This document shows positions 50,343-59,884 of a stretch of 64,000 nt of DNA, piece after piece (the first letter of the stretch is position 1; the number at the start of each line of letters is the position of its first letter). The translations under genes and the position numbers were made by a program. The stretch spans positions 44,949 through 108,948 of the forward strand of contig NZ_FOQM01000027.1 in NCBI RefSeq assembly GCF_900113735.1, written 5' to 3'. The notes beneath the pieces were generated by a model that ran no database searches, was not told the origin of the DNA, and saw nothing but the letters and a program-made list of their open reading frames with translations. The stretch is from Bradyrhizobium sp. Gha (GTDB lineage Bacteria; Pseudomonadota; Alphaproteobacteria; Rhizobiales; Xanthobacteraceae).

Positions 50343-53009
50343 TCAGTTCGCCTCCCGCCGCACCTCGCTTGGCACGGCTTGCGCGTTGCCTGCTGTCGGC
50401 AGCGCGACGGGGCGCAGGCCGATCAGCTCGGCGGTGCGGATCGCGCTGTCGCGCCAGAACTGGAACGAGTTGATGCGGCTGAGCTCGAGGATGGCGATCG
50501 CGACCGCGGCCAGGAACGGCAGGCTCTGCAGCACCAGCACGCCGGCGAAGATGTAGATCTCGGTGATCTGGCGGAAAGAGTTGGAGGCGACCAGCACGCC
50601 GGCGCCGACCAGCAGCAGGGTGCCGATGACGGCCTCCCAGAACGCCTGGAACTCGATCGACATCCTGGACAGGCCGCCCTTGGAGGTGCGTGCGAATGCG
50701 ATGTGCTCGGTGATCAGGCCCTGCGCCACAGCGCGCGACACCGTCCATTGCACGCTCATCGCGGCGATCATGGCGCCAAGCATCTGGCCGGGTTTGATCG
50801 CAACGCGCGCGCGGTACATCGACAGGAAGTGCGCGAGCGAGACGACGAAGGCGCCGATGATCGGCAGCGTCAGAATCTTGTCGGGGATGGCGATGTCGGC
50901 GAAGGCGACGATCGGCACCCAGACGAGGTTGAGCAGCGCCACGACGACACCGAGGCTTTCGGCCCCGAGCCAGTTCAGCCAGCCCAGGCCATATTCGCGC
51001 TTCTGATCAGGCGTCAGTCGGCTGTTGCCGGGCAGGAAGCGCCGCCAATGCTTCTTCACGATCTGGAGGCCGCCATAGGCCCAGCGGTGACGCTGCTTCT
51101 TGAAGGCCTCATAGGTGTCCGGTAGCAGGCCCTTGCCGTAGCGGTAGCGGGTGTAGTGGGTGGTCCAGCCGAGCTCCTGGATCGCAAGCCCGAGATCCGA
51201 ATCCTCGCAGATCGTGTCGGATGACCAGCCGCCGGCCATGTCCATCGCGGCGCGGCGGATCAGGCACATCGTGCCGTGCACGATGACGGCGTTGAGCTCG
51301 TTGCGCTGGACCATGCCGATGTCGAAGAAGCCCGCATATTCGCCGTTCATGATGTAATGCATGATCGACAGATCGCCGTCACGGTGCTCCTGCGGCGCCT
51401 GCACCAGCCCAACGCGCGGGTCGGCGAAAGCCGGCACGAGATCCTTCAGCCAGTCGGGCTCGACGACATAGTCGGCATCGAGGATGCCGATGATCTCGGC
51501 GTCGGCGGCGGTGCGGTCCATCGCGATCCGCAGCGCGCCGGCCTTGAAACCCTGCACCTTCTCGGCGTTGATGAACTTGAAGCGTTCACCGAGCGCGCGG
51601 CAATGATCCTGAATCGGCTGCCAGAATGCGGGATCGGGCGTGTTGTTGATGATGACCACGCATTCGTAGTTCGGATAGTCGAGCCGCGACAGCGCATCGA
51701 GCGTCTGCTTGAGCATCTCGACCGGCTCGAAATACGCAGGGATGTGGATCGAGACCTTCGGATAGTAATTCTCGGGCACGTTCTCGATCGGCTTGCTCTT
51801 GGCGAGCAGCCGCTGCGGCGGGCGGCCGAAGGCGACGGCCGCAATCTCGTCGATGCGGGCCATGGCGATCAGGACGAGAGGAACAAGCAGGATCATGCCG
51901 AGCGTCAGCGCGAACGCCGAGCCGAAGATGAAATAGTGCCCGTTCCAGAACGCGAACACGGTCGCGGCCCAGGCGCCGACGCCATTGGCGGCCGCCGACA
52001 GCAGGAAGGCCTGCCTGGCGGTGGGCTGCTCCAGGCGCAGGATCGGCAGCGACAACAGGATGCCGACCAGCAGTGCGATCGTCATCAGCTTCCAATAGTC
52101 GGGATTTTCGACCGGTCCGGTCCAGGCGAATTTCGGCTCGCGATTGGCGTTGAGGATGCCCCAGTACGGACCGACGCCGCCCTCAAAATATTTCCAGGGC
52201 TGATCGATCGCCTCGACGATGTTGTAGTCCATGCCAAGCGCTTCGGCACGGCTGACGAAGTTGCGCAGCGTCAGGGCTTGCTGGAACGGACCGGGATCGG
52301 CGTTGCGCAAATTATAGCCCGCGCTCGGCCAGCCGAACTCAGCGATGACGATGCGCTTGCCGGGGAACTGGTTGCGCAACAGGTTGTAGCGATCCACGGC
52401 CTGGTCGACGGCCTGGTCCGAGCGGAAGTTTTCCCAGTAAGGCAGCACGTGCGCGGCGATGAAATCGACGTTGGAGCCGAGTTCGGGATTATCGCGCCAG
52501 ATGTTCCAGATCTCGCCGGTGGTGACTGGCACGTGGACAGCGCTCTTCACCTGCTTGATCATCTCGATGAGGTCTTCGACCTTCTGCTCGCCGCGATAGA
52601 TCACCTCATTGCCGACCACGACGCCGACGACGTTGCTGTTCTTGCGGGCGAGGGCGATCGCCGCCTTGATCTCGCGGTCGTTGCGATCCTTGTCCTTGTC
52701 GATCCAGGCGCCGACGGTGACCTTGATGCCGAACTCCGCCGCGATCGGCGGCACCAGTTCCACGCCGCCCGTGGACGAATAGAGACGGATCGCGCGCGTC
52801 ATCGTCGACAGCGTCTTGAGGTCGGCGCGGATTTTCTCGACAGTCGGGATGTTGTCGATGTCGGGGTGGGACGCGCCTTCGAACGGCGCGTAGGAGACGC
52901 TGGGAAGCAGGCCCTTGAAATCGGGCGCGGGTTCCTTGTCGCGCAAGACTCCCCACAACCCGGCGTGAAGCGCGGACACGAGCAACAGAACTGCGGCGAC
53001 AACGCGCAT
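50343..53009 (-). CDS. ndvB: cyclic beta-glucan synthase with GH17-like and GT2 domains
   Basis: About 888 residues. N-terminal GH17-like domain: VSYAPFEG, VVVGNEVIYRGE and IAEFGWPSAGYN (catalytic Glu positions). Then membrane segments and a processive GT2 domain: VSIHIPAYFEPVEMLKQTLD, GILDADYVVEPDW, DTICEDSDLG and the KKQRHRW (QxxRW) motif, followed by C-terminal membrane helices. This matches Bradyrhizobium NdvB, needed for cyclic beta-(1,3),(1,6)-glucans. ATG 53009 (MRVVAAVLLLVSALHAG) fits a membrane start better than the TTG at 53072. Confidence 0.88.
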   Translation of the reverse strand: MRVVAAVLLLVSALHAGLWGVLRDKEPAPDFKGLLPSVSYAPFEGASHPDIDNIPTVEKIRADLKTLSTMTRAIRLYSSTGGVELVPPIAAEFGIKVTVGAWIDKDKDRNDREIKAAIALARKNSNVVGVVVGNEVIYRGEQKVEDLIEMIKQVKSAVHVPVTTGEIWNIWRDNPELGSNVDFIAAHVLPYWENFRSDQAVDQAVDRYNLLRNQFPGKRIVIAEFGWPSAGYNLRNADPGPFQQALTLRNFVSRAEALGMDYNIVEAIDQPWKYFEGGVGPYWGILNANREPKFAWTGPVENPDYWKLMTIALLVGILLSLPILRLEQPTARQAFLLSAAANGVGAWAATVFAFWNGHYFIFGSAFALTLGMILLVPLVLIAMARIDEIAAVAFGRPPQRLLAKSKPIENVPENYYPKVSIHIPAYFEPVEMLKQTLDALSRLDYPNYECVVIINNTPDPAFWQPIQDHCRALGERFKFINAEKVQGFKAGALRIAMDRTAADAEIIGILDADYVVEPDWLKDLVPAFADPRVGLVQAPQEHRDGDLSIMHYIMNGEYAGFFDIGMVQRNELNAVIVHGTMCLIRRAAMDMAGGWSSDTICEDSDLGLAIQELGWTTHYTRYRYGKGLLPDTYEAFKKQRHRWAYGGLQIVKKHWRRFLPGNSRLTPDQKREYGLGWLNWLGAESLGVVVALLNLVWVPIVAFADIAIPDKILTLPIIGAFVVSLAHFLSMYRARVAIKPGQMLGAMIAAMSVQWTVSRAVAQGLITEHIAFARTSKGGLSRMSIEFQAFWEAVIGTLLLVGAGVLVASNSFRQITEIYIFAGVLVLQSLPFLAAVAIAILELSRINSFQFWRDSAIRTAELIGLRPVALPTAGNAQAVPSEVRREAN

Positions 53010-53224
53010 CGCGGCTAAACCAAAAGGGGCTAAAGGGGCAGGGAAGCGGATCCGACCCCGAGATCCGACCAAGTCCGCGGCAAATGGAGCATACCTCTGC
53101 CGCGCGGTTTCACAACTGTCATGGCCTCATGTCCCTATGAAGGCATGGCAATTTTGGATGCGTGGCAGTGCCATCAGCAGATATCGCCGACCGTTCCTGA
53201 ACGGGGGCTGAAGCCGGCCTGCGG

Positions 53225-53827
53225 CTATTTGGACGGTGCCGGCGTCGGGCTGGCCGCAGGCGAGGGGCTCGCTGCCGGCTGCGGCTGCGGGGCGCCGCCG
53301 GCGGCCGGTGCGGGCGATGGCGAAGCCGCTGCGGCTGTCTGCTGCGGCTGCGCAGCCGGGTTGATCCAGCAGGCCTGGGTCAGATTATTCAGGCTGTTCG
53401 GAACCTTGTCGTCGATCTGGGTGAGGAAGCGGGTCAGGCAGCGGAACGCGGCCTGGATGTGGCCGCCCGGGCAACCGAAGCGGTCGTAAAGATCGATGTG
53501 GCGAAAGGCGGTATCGAGGTCGTCCCGGTACATCAACTGAACTGCGCGACGGCCGAGCCAGACGCATTCAGGGTTGCCGCCCGGACCGTTAATCGCTCGG
53601 GCAGCTTCGGCGAACTCGTCGATGCGCTTCTGGTTCTGATTCTGGTTGGCTTCCTTGGCTGCGTCGGTAGCCTGCGCCGCCGGCTGCTTGCCCTGCTCGG
53701 GCGCCGGCGCTCCACTCTGGGCTGAGGCGCCGCCGAGGCTGGTCAGTAGAACAAGGGAAGTGACGGCCAAGGTGGCGGCGAACTGCCGCAGGACCGCATT
53801 TCGTGACTCGAACACCCGTCGCCGCAT
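53225..53827 (-). CDS. secreted Pro/Ala-rich protein of the beta-glucan locus
   Basis: 200 residues with a signal peptide (LAVTSLVLLTSLGGASAQ). A conserved-looking core has four Cys (GGNPECVWLGRRAVQLMYRD; FGCPGGHIQAAFRCLTRFLT; TQACWINP), then a Pro/Ala/Gln-rich tail. It sits between ndvB and ndvC; the position recalls ndvD of B. japonicum, but identity is not established. Probably a periplasmic helper of glucan synthesis. Confidence 0.8.
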   Translation of the reverse strand: MRRRVFESRNAVLRQFAATLAVTSLVLLTSLGGASAQSGAPAPEQGKQPAAQATDAAKEANQNQNQKRIDEFAEAARAINGPGGNPECVWLGRRAVQLMYRDDLDTAFRHIDLYDRFGCPGGHIQAAFRCLTRFLTQIDDKVPNSLNNLTQACWINPAAQPQQTAAAASPSPAPAAGGAPQPQPAASPSPAASPTPAPSK

Positions 53828-54099
53828 GAATTCCCCAATATCTCAGCCGTCCGACCCGCGGGAGGACCCCGCCGACGCCGATGTGATGGCGTCGAAATGG
53901 GTCTCCAATGCGGCGGAAAAGTCGCGTGAAATCCATTGGCCTGTATTTGGATTTTTGTCCAGCAAAGTCACGATCCTACGGCCCGGTCTAACGGCCGCAG
54001 GTTATTTCGCCGGGGAGAGGCGGGGTCTCACCCGTGCCCCCCCTTGGCAGACGGCGTGCGAGCAGGTAATCGACGGGCCCTTCGCGGAGGACGGAACCG

Positions 54100-55716
54100 A
54101 TTTCTCTTCGTACGCCACTGGCGCTTCTGCTCGTCTCCCTGGGTGCGATTGCTGCCGTGTGGTGGTGGCTTGCCACGCCGATCACGCTCGCGCGTGCCCC
54201 CATCGACCCCAACGACAAGGTCCAATGCGTCTCCTACGCCCCGTTCCGCGGCGAGCAGACGCCATTGAACGCATGGACCCACATCGAGGCCGACCAGATC
54301 GAGCAGGACCTGCGGCAACTGAAGCAGATCACCGACTGCGTCCGCACCTACTCGATCGAGAACGGGCTCGACCAGGTGCCTTCGGTCGCGACCAAGGTCG
54401 GAGGGCTGAAGGTGATCCAGGGCATCTGGCTCGGCAGCAACCGCGCCAAGAACTTTGAGCAGGTGGCGACCGCTATCCGCCTCACCAAGGAATTTCCCGA
54501 CACCATCTCCGCGCTCGTCGTCGGCAACGAGGTGCTGCTGCGCGGAGAGATGACGACACAGGATCTGATCGCGATCATCCGTTCGGTCAAGGCGCAGGTC
54601 AGCGTGCCCGTGACCTATGCCGACGTGTGGGAATACTGGCTGAAGAACCGCGAGGTCTACGACGCCGTCGACTTCGTCACGATTCACATCCTGCCTTACT
54701 GGGAGGATTTGCCCGTGAAGGCGAAATTCGCCTCTGCCCATGTCGAGGCGATCCGCGAGCGCATGGCGGTGGCGTTTCCCGGCAAGGAGATTCTGATCGG
54801 CGAAACCGGCTGGCCGAGCGAAGGTCGCATGCGCGACGGAGCTTTGCCGTCGCGTACCAACCAGGCGCGGGTCGTCTCGGAAATCCTGGCGCTTGCCAAG
54901 ACTCAGAAGTTTCGCGTCAACCTGATCGAGGCCTATGACCAGCCGTGGAAGCGGCGGTTAGAGGGCACCGTCGGCGGCTATTGGGGCCTGCTCGATTCCG
55001 TGCGGCGCCAGCTGAAATATCCGCCGGGCCAGCCGATCAGCAACTTCCCGTTCTGGAAATGGTACATGGGGTCAGGCATGGTCCTCAGCGTGCTGGTGTT
55101 CGCGGTCGCGGGCATCACGCTGCGTCGCCGGCCCTGGACGCCGCGCTTCTCGGCCTGGCTTGGCGTCGGCATCTCCGCGACATCGGCGGGCATCCTGCTC
55201 GGGATCGCCGCCGACAAAATGTATTACGAGAGCTACGGTTGGGGCGGTTGGCTGCAATGGGGCGCGCTGCTGCTCGCCGGCATCCTGTCGCCGATCTTCT
55301 GTGCGCAGGCGCTTGTCATCGGCCGCAACCTGCCGAGCTTCCTCGACCTGCTGGGTCCGCGCGAGGGCCGCAAATGGTCAAAACTCTCGGCCGTGCTCGG
55401 CCTGACCGTGGCGGTCACGGCAGTGATCGCGGCCGAGACCGCGCTTGGATTCGTATTCGATCCGCGCTACCGCGACTTCCCCTATGCCTCGCTGACGATG
55501 GCGGTGGTGCCGTTCGCGCTGTTGATGCTGAACCGGCCGCAGATCGGCGTGCGGCCGATTGCGGAAGCGGTGTTCGCGGGGCTCTTGGCGCTGTCGGCGG
55601 TCTATGTGCTTCTGAACGAAGGCCGCGACAATTGGCAGGCGATGTGGACCTGCGCGATCTATTTGCTGTTCGCGCTCACGCTGTGGCGGGCGCGGGCCGA
55701 GCAAAGCCAAGGATGA
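54100..55716 (+). CDS. ndvC: beta-(1,6)-glucan synthase-like GH17 membrane protein, apparent ATT start
   Basis: GH17 motifs: CVSYAPFRGEQTPL, VVGNEVLLRGE and IGETGWPSEGR; then about six membrane segments to the end. This matches NdvC, the GH17-type partner of NdvB. The first annotatable start is GTG 54157, which would truncate the leader ISLRTPLALLLVSLGAIAAV. GGAGG at 54086 stands eight bases before an in-frame ATT at 54100, and an in-frame stop lies at 54067. ATT initiation giving 538 residues is the best reading; an ATG mutated to ATT is the alternative. Confidence 0.82.
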   Translation: MSLRTPLALLLVSLGAIAAVWWWLATPITLARAPIDPNDKVQCVSYAPFRGEQTPLNAWTHIEADQIEQDLRQLKQITDCVRTYSIENGLDQVPSVATKVGGLKVIQGIWLGSNRAKNFEQVATAIRLTKEFPDTISALVVGNEVLLRGEMTTQDLIAIIRSVKAQVSVPVTYADVWEYWLKNREVYDAVDFVTIHILPYWEDLPVKAKFASAHVEAIRERMAVAFPGKEILIGETGWPSEGRMRDGALPSRTNQARVVSEILALAKTQKFRVNLIEAYDQPWKRRLEGTVGGYWGLLDSVRRQLKYPPGQPISNFPFWKWYMGSGMVLSVLVFAVAGITLRRRPWTPRFSAWLGVGISATSAGILLGIAADKMYYESYGWGGWLQWGALLLAGILSPIFCAQALVIGRNLPSFLDLLGPREGRKWSKLSAVLGLTVAVTAVIAAETALGFVFDPRYRDFPYASLTMAVVPFALLMLNRPQIGVRPIAEAVFAGLLALSAVYVLLNEGRDNWQAMWTCAIYLLFALTLWRARAEQSQG

Positions 55717-56056
55717 GCAGGCCGATCGCAAGGCCTGCCAGCACGATGTTGTAGAGCACGATACCGAGGCCGGCAGCGATGACGCCGAGCGTGAGCAGCA
55801 CGATCGAAGGCCGCATCAGGTTCAGCGTCGCGATGACCAGCGCGACAATGCCGAACACCGAATTCTTGAACAGCGACGTCGACACCGAGCGTGCCTTGCA
55901 GATCATGGTCTGCAAGCCGGCGTCGCATGCGAGCGCCACCGTCGAGAACTCGATTGCGAGATAGCGCACATAGAGCGCCCAGCCGACGGTAACGAACCCG
56001 ACGACGATGAGAAACTGCACTTGATAGGGCGTAAGGCGGAACGGCTTTTTTGTCAT
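55676..56056 (-). CDS. small integral membrane protein (126 aa)
   Basis: Starts MTKKPFRLTPYQVQFLIVVG with about four hydrophobic segments (FLIVVGFVTVGWALYVRYLA; NSVFGIVALVIATLNLM; SIVLLTLGVIAAGLGIVLYNIVLAGLAI as one or two). A loop Cys pair (ALACDAGLQTMICKA) is visible. It overlaps the ndvC 3' end by 41 bp in convergent orientation. Unknown function. Confidence 0.75.
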   Translation of the reverse strand: MTKKPFRLTPYQVQFLIVVGFVTVGWALYVRYLAIEFSTVALACDAGLQTMICKARSVSTSLFKNSVFGIVALVIATLNLMRPSIVLLTLGVIAAGLGIVLYNIVLAGLAIGLLILGFARPAPATA

Positions 56057-56300
56057 GCGGGCAATATGGTTGGGATGGCGGGAGGGAGCAACAGGGGCGG
56101 GGCATTTTATTGCCGGGGGCGTCGCGCCCTCTGCGCTCCTTTTGACGGCACCCCAACGCAATCAGAACCGTAGCGATACGGATTTGCGACAGTTCCTGGG
56201 TCGCCTAACATCCCACATGAAGCGCGGGCGTGCCGATCCGATCAGGAGCAGATCACGCCGTTCGAGAGCGTCACTGCGAGGACGCAAGGGAGGTTGGGGG

Positions 56301-56390
56301 ATGGCTGAGGCGTTGCAGATCAATTTTGCGCTTTGGGGCATGATCATTTGCGCAGCAATCAAGATCAGCCAGTTGGCCGCAGTTTTTTAG
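56301..56390 (+). CDS. possible 29-aa membrane mini-protein
   Basis: MAEALQINFALWGMIICAAI then KISQLAAVF and a stop. A single hydrophobic helix follows a short polar start. GGGAGG precedes the ATG by about eight bases. Too short for certainty; convergent with the next gene. Confidence 0.45.
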   Translation: MAEALQINFALWGMIICAAIKISQLAAVF

Positions 56391-56440
56391 GAGCCTCGTT
56401 TCGGCGAGACGCTGCGGCTTCGACCCAATGCCTGATAGTC

Positions 56441-57886
56441 CTACCTTCTGAAGAACGACGACAGCGTCGAACTTGTCGAGGCCGTCTCGGGCTTGGCTTG
56501 AGCAGCCGGCTGAGGCGCGGGTGCAGGCGCCGGCTCCTCGCGCTTTGACGAGCGCTTGGAGGAGTAGCTGCGGCGATGCCTCTCGGGCTTGGCAGCGGGC
56601 GCGGGAGCAGGGGCGGTTTCAGCTTGCGGTAGCGCGTCCTGGCTCCTCTCCGCGTTCTTGTCCTGGTTCTGGTCTGAGCCCTTGTCCTGGTTCTTGTCTT
56701 GAGCCTTGTCGTGGGCCTTGTCTTGGGCCTTGTCTTGAGCCTTGTCTTGGCCGCCGCGCATCGACAGGCGCTGGCCGTCGAACACGGTCGTCTCGCAATG
56801 GCGGTCGTTCTCGGCAAGACCGGCGCAGAGCTTCGCCGCGGCAGCGGCGTTGATCAGGGGGCCGGCGCCAAGGCGGAGCTGCATGCCGAGGCCGTTACCG
56901 CTTTCCTTGATCATGATGATCGGCCGGAGCGCGGCGATTTCCGGATTGGATTTGTACAGGCCACGCCAGAGCGCGCGCAGGCCGTCGACCGAATTCGCGC
57001 CGCCGAGATCGATCGCAAAGCGCGTCTGCTGGACCGTGATCGCGGAAGGTTCTGCCTGGCTTGCTTCCGGTGATTTGGCCGGTGTCGCGGCAATCTCGGT
57101 CGCGGGAGGCGTCGGCTCAGGTTTCTTCTCTGCGGCCTTGTCGGTCGCGTCCGGTTCGATCAATTTCGATGCGGCCGGATCGGGCGGAGCCATGATCGAC
57201 TTCGATGGCACCAGCGGAGGGATCGGGATCGCTGACGTGGTCACCGACGATAGCGGTACGAGCGAGGCGGCGGAAGCGCTCTGCGGCGGCGGGCTCGTCG
57301 GATCCTTTGCTGTGTCTTTCGAACTGTCCTTGTTCGAGCTGTCCTTGGGCTCCTTGCCAGCGCCTGCGCGCGGCCTGTCGACCAGCGAGGCCGCGGTGGA
57401 GGCGACCGGCGCGATCTCAGGTGCCGGCGTCGCGGGTTGCGCAGCCGCAACGGGCGGGTCCTGCGGCTTGGGGACCGGCGGCTGGGGTGATGTCGCGTTC
57501 TGCCTGGCGAGGGCGCCCGTGACGGAATCGAGCCCCTGTTCGAGCACCGTGATGCGCGTATAAAGCCGGTCGCGATCGGAGTTCAGCGTCTCGATCGCGG
57601 AGGTGAGGCGGCGCGTTTCGAGCTGGCTTTCCTTGGTCAGCACCTGGAGCCGGTCGGACTGGCGGGCGAGATCGGCGGAGGCGACCTGGTCTCGTCGCCA
57701 GCCGAGCTGGGCCTGGTTGGCCATCACGGCGATCACGACGGCGCCGACGGCGGCCGCGCCCCAGGAGCCTAGCCGCCAGAGCATGCGACGATCGAACGTG
57801 CTTTCCTCGGCCAAAAGGCCGGAGAACAGTCCGCCGGTCTCCTTGTCGCCGAAGGCATCCGCCAGTGGGTCGGAATCCTTTGCCAT
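56441..57886 (-). CDS. membrane-anchored coiled-coil protein with SPOR-like domain and AQDK repeats
   Basis: About 481 residues from MAKDSDPLADAFGDKETGGL. One membrane segment (SWGAAAVGAVVIAVMANQ, about residues 52-70), a coiled coil (RQSDRLQVLTKESQLETRRL), a long Pro/Ser/Ala linker, then a SPOR-like module (FAIDLGGANSVDGLRALWRG; GMQLRLGAGPLINAAAAAKL). After it, AQDK/HDK tetrads repeat (nt ~56650-56760) and a basic tail. SPOR domains bind denuded peptidoglycan; an envelope role is inferred. Confidence 0.75.
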   Translation of the reverse strand: MAKDSDPLADAFGDKETGGLFSGLLAEESTFDRRMLWRLGSWGAAAVGAVVIAVMANQAQLGWRRDQVASADLARQSDRLQVLTKESQLETRRLTSAIETLNSDRDRLYTRITVLEQGLDSVTGALARQNATSPQPPVPKPQDPPVAAAQPATPAPEIAPVASTAASLVDRPRAGAGKEPKDSSNKDSSKDTAKDPTSPPPQSASAASLVPLSSVTTSAIPIPPLVPSKSIMAPPDPAASKLIEPDATDKAAEKKPEPTPPATEIAATPAKSPEASQAEPSAITVQQTRFAIDLGGANSVDGLRALWRGLYKSNPEIAALRPIIMIKESGNGLGMQLRLGAGPLINAAAAAKLCAGLAENDRHCETTVFDGQRLSMRGGQDKAQDKAQDKAHDKAQDKNQDKGSDQNQDKNAERSQDALPQAETAPAPAPAAKPERHRRSYSSKRSSKREEPAPAPAPQPAAQAKPETASTSSTLSSFFRR

Positions 57887-58066
57887 GAATGTTGAGTGCC
57901 CAGCCCTGTCCGGCTTCCCCGAATCAATCAAGGAACATTAACAGGAAAACCCACGCGCACTTGAATTCCGGGCGTTTGCGGGGGTAGCAAGGCAACAAGC
58001 TCAGGCGACATCGGCTTGTCGCCCGTCGACATGACGATCGTTTCGGCCATTTTTGACAGGATTGCG

Positions 58067-59422
58067 ATGACCGCCCGCTCAAGCCTCACGATCGTGCTCG
58101 CCGCCGGCGAGGGCACGCGCATGCGATCCAGCTTGCCGAAAGTGCTGCATTCCGTCGCTCACCAGACATTGCTCGCCTATGTGCTGGGTGCCGCACCGCA
58201 GGGAACCGGCACCGCGCTCGCGGTCGTGATCGGCCCGGATCATCAGGCGGTCGCGGACGAGGCGAGGCGGATCCGTCCCGATGCGCTCGTGTTCGTCCAG
58301 GCCGAGCGGCTGGGCACCGCTCACGCGGTGCTGGCAGCGCGGGAGGCCATCGCGCGGGGCGTCGATGATGTCCTGATCGCGTTCGGCGATACGCCACTGA
58401 TCTCGGCCGAGACTTTTGCGCGGTTGCGCGCGCCGCTCGCCAGGGGCGCGGCGATTGCCGCGCTCGGCTTTCGTGCGGCCGATCCGACAGGCTATGGCCG
58501 CTTCATCGTCGAGGGCGACCGCCTGGTCGCGATTCGCGAACACGCCGACGCTAGTGCGGACGAGCGCAAGATCAATCTGTGCAATGCCGGCGTGATGGCG
58601 GTCGACGGGCGCCGCGCCCTCGCGATCCTCGACAAGATCGGCAACGCGAATGCCAAGGGCGAGTACTATCTGACCGATGCGGTCGGCATTACCAGCGACA
58701 ATGGATGGGAGTCCGTGGTGATCGAGACCAGCGAGGACGAAGTGCGCGGCATCAATACCAAGGCCCAGCTTGCGGAAGCAGAGGGCGTGATGCAGGCGCG
58801 GTTGCGCAAGGCGGCCATGGAGGCCGGCGTCACGCTGATCGCCCCTGAGACCGTCTATCTTGCCCCCGACACGACGTTCGGCACGGATGTCACCATCGAG
58901 CCCTTCGTGGTGATCGGACCGGGCGTTTCGATCGCCGACGGGACCGTGATCCACTCTTTCTCACATATCGTGCAGACTACGCTCGGCAAGAACGTCTCGA
59001 TCGGTCCCTATGCGCGGCTGCGTCCCGGCACGTCGCTCGGCGACGGTGCGCGGATCGGCAATTTCGTCGAGACCAAAGCCGCGACGCTGGAGGCCGGCGT
59101 CAAGGTCAACCATCTCTCCTACATCGGCGATGCCACCGTTGGTGCCAATTCCAACATCGGGGCCGGCACCATCACCTGCAACTACGATGGCTTCAAGAAG
59201 CACAAGACGACAATCGGGCAGGGCGCTTTTGTCGGCACCAACTCGTCACTGGTCGCTCCCGTGAAGATCGGCAATGGCGCCTATATCGGCTCCGGCTCGG
59301 TGATCACGCGCGACGTGCCCGATGACGCCATGGCGCTCGAGCGCAATCAGCAGACCATCCGCGAAGGCGGCGCTGCGCGCTACCGCGAGCTGAAGACGAC
59401 CGGCAAGACGACCCAGAAATAA
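58067..59422 (+). CDS. glmU: bifunctional UDP-N-acetylglucosamine pyrophosphorylase / glucosamine-1-phosphate acetyltransferase
   Basis: About 451 residues: IVLAAGEGTRMRSSLPKVLH, FGDTPLISAETF and NLCNAGVMAVDGRRAL in the uridyltransferase half; hexapeptide left-handed helix and GAGTITCNYDGFKKHKTTIG in the acetyltransferase half; GTNSSLVAPVKIGNGAYIGS at the end. It makes UDP-GlcNAc for peptidoglycan and lipid A. ATG 58067 (MTARSSLTIVL) fits the family; the frame is open to 58016. glmS follows nearby. Confidence 0.95.
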   Translation: MTARSSLTIVLAAGEGTRMRSSLPKVLHSVAHQTLLAYVLGAAPQGTGTALAVVIGPDHQAVADEARRIRPDALVFVQAERLGTAHAVLAAREAIARGVDDVLIAFGDTPLISAETFARLRAPLARGAAIAALGFRAADPTGYGRFIVEGDRLVAIREHADASADERKINLCNAGVMAVDGRRALAILDKIGNANAKGEYYLTDAVGITSDNGWESVVIETSEDEVRGINTKAQLAEAEGVMQARLRKAAMEAGVTLIAPETVYLAPDTTFGTDVTIEPFVVIGPGVSIADGTVIHSFSHIVQTTLGKNVSIGPYARLRPGTSLGDGARIGNFVETKAATLEAGVKVNHLSYIGDATVGANSNIGAGTITCNYDGFKKHKTTIGQGAFVGTNSSLVAPVKIGNGAYIGSGSVITRDVPDDAMALERNQQTIREGGAARYRELKTTGKTTQK

Positions 59423-59428
59423 GCGGCG

Positions 59429-59659
59429 CTAGTCGTCGTCGGCGACCTCGGAGAACATCGCGCGCGAAAGGCGCCAGCCGCGCGGCCTGGCGCGCTTTGC
59501 CGGTTCGCCGGCGGCCTGCGTGACGAGGACAGGCTTGGCTTCCTTGCCGCGCTCCATGGCACGCTGGGGCGGTGGCCAATGGGCAAGGTGCGTGCCCGTG
59601 GTCTCGCTGGCGTGTACCAAACTCGATGACAGACCTTTGCGGTCGGACGTGCGTTTCAT
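59429..59659 (-). CDS. hypothetical basic protein (76 aa)
   Basis: Starts MKRTSDRKGLSSSLVHASET, middle PPPQRAMERGKEAKPVLVTQ, ends SRAMFSEVADDD. GGAG nine bases ahead favours ATG 59659 over the GTG at 59665. It is convergent with glmU (6 bp apart). No family recognised. Confidence 0.55.
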   Translation of the reverse strand: MKRTSDRKGLSSSLVHASETTGTHLAHWPPPQRAMERGKEAKPVLVTQAAGEPAKRARPRGWRLSRAMFSEVADDD

Positions 59660-59884
59660 GGCCACATCTCCTGGCGGAGGAATCGTTGGTCAAATCTGTT
59701 GACAACGCGTTAATGCACGCGGTTAAAGGCCGGCCACTTCAGACGAAGCGCAGGGCGCCCGGGGGCTGTCTCGATCAGCAATAATTGCAATAATTATTGA
59801 CTATCTGGTTCCCTGGGAATTTCGTTAAAAACCGGGCGCGTCGTTTAGGCGATTTTTTCGACGATTTGGGGGATATTGATCCGC

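Noticed and set aside
51276..53018. 580-aa plus-strand frame opposite ndvB
   Set aside because: Antisense of the GT2/GH17 coding sequence; long frames are expected opposite GC-rich genes.
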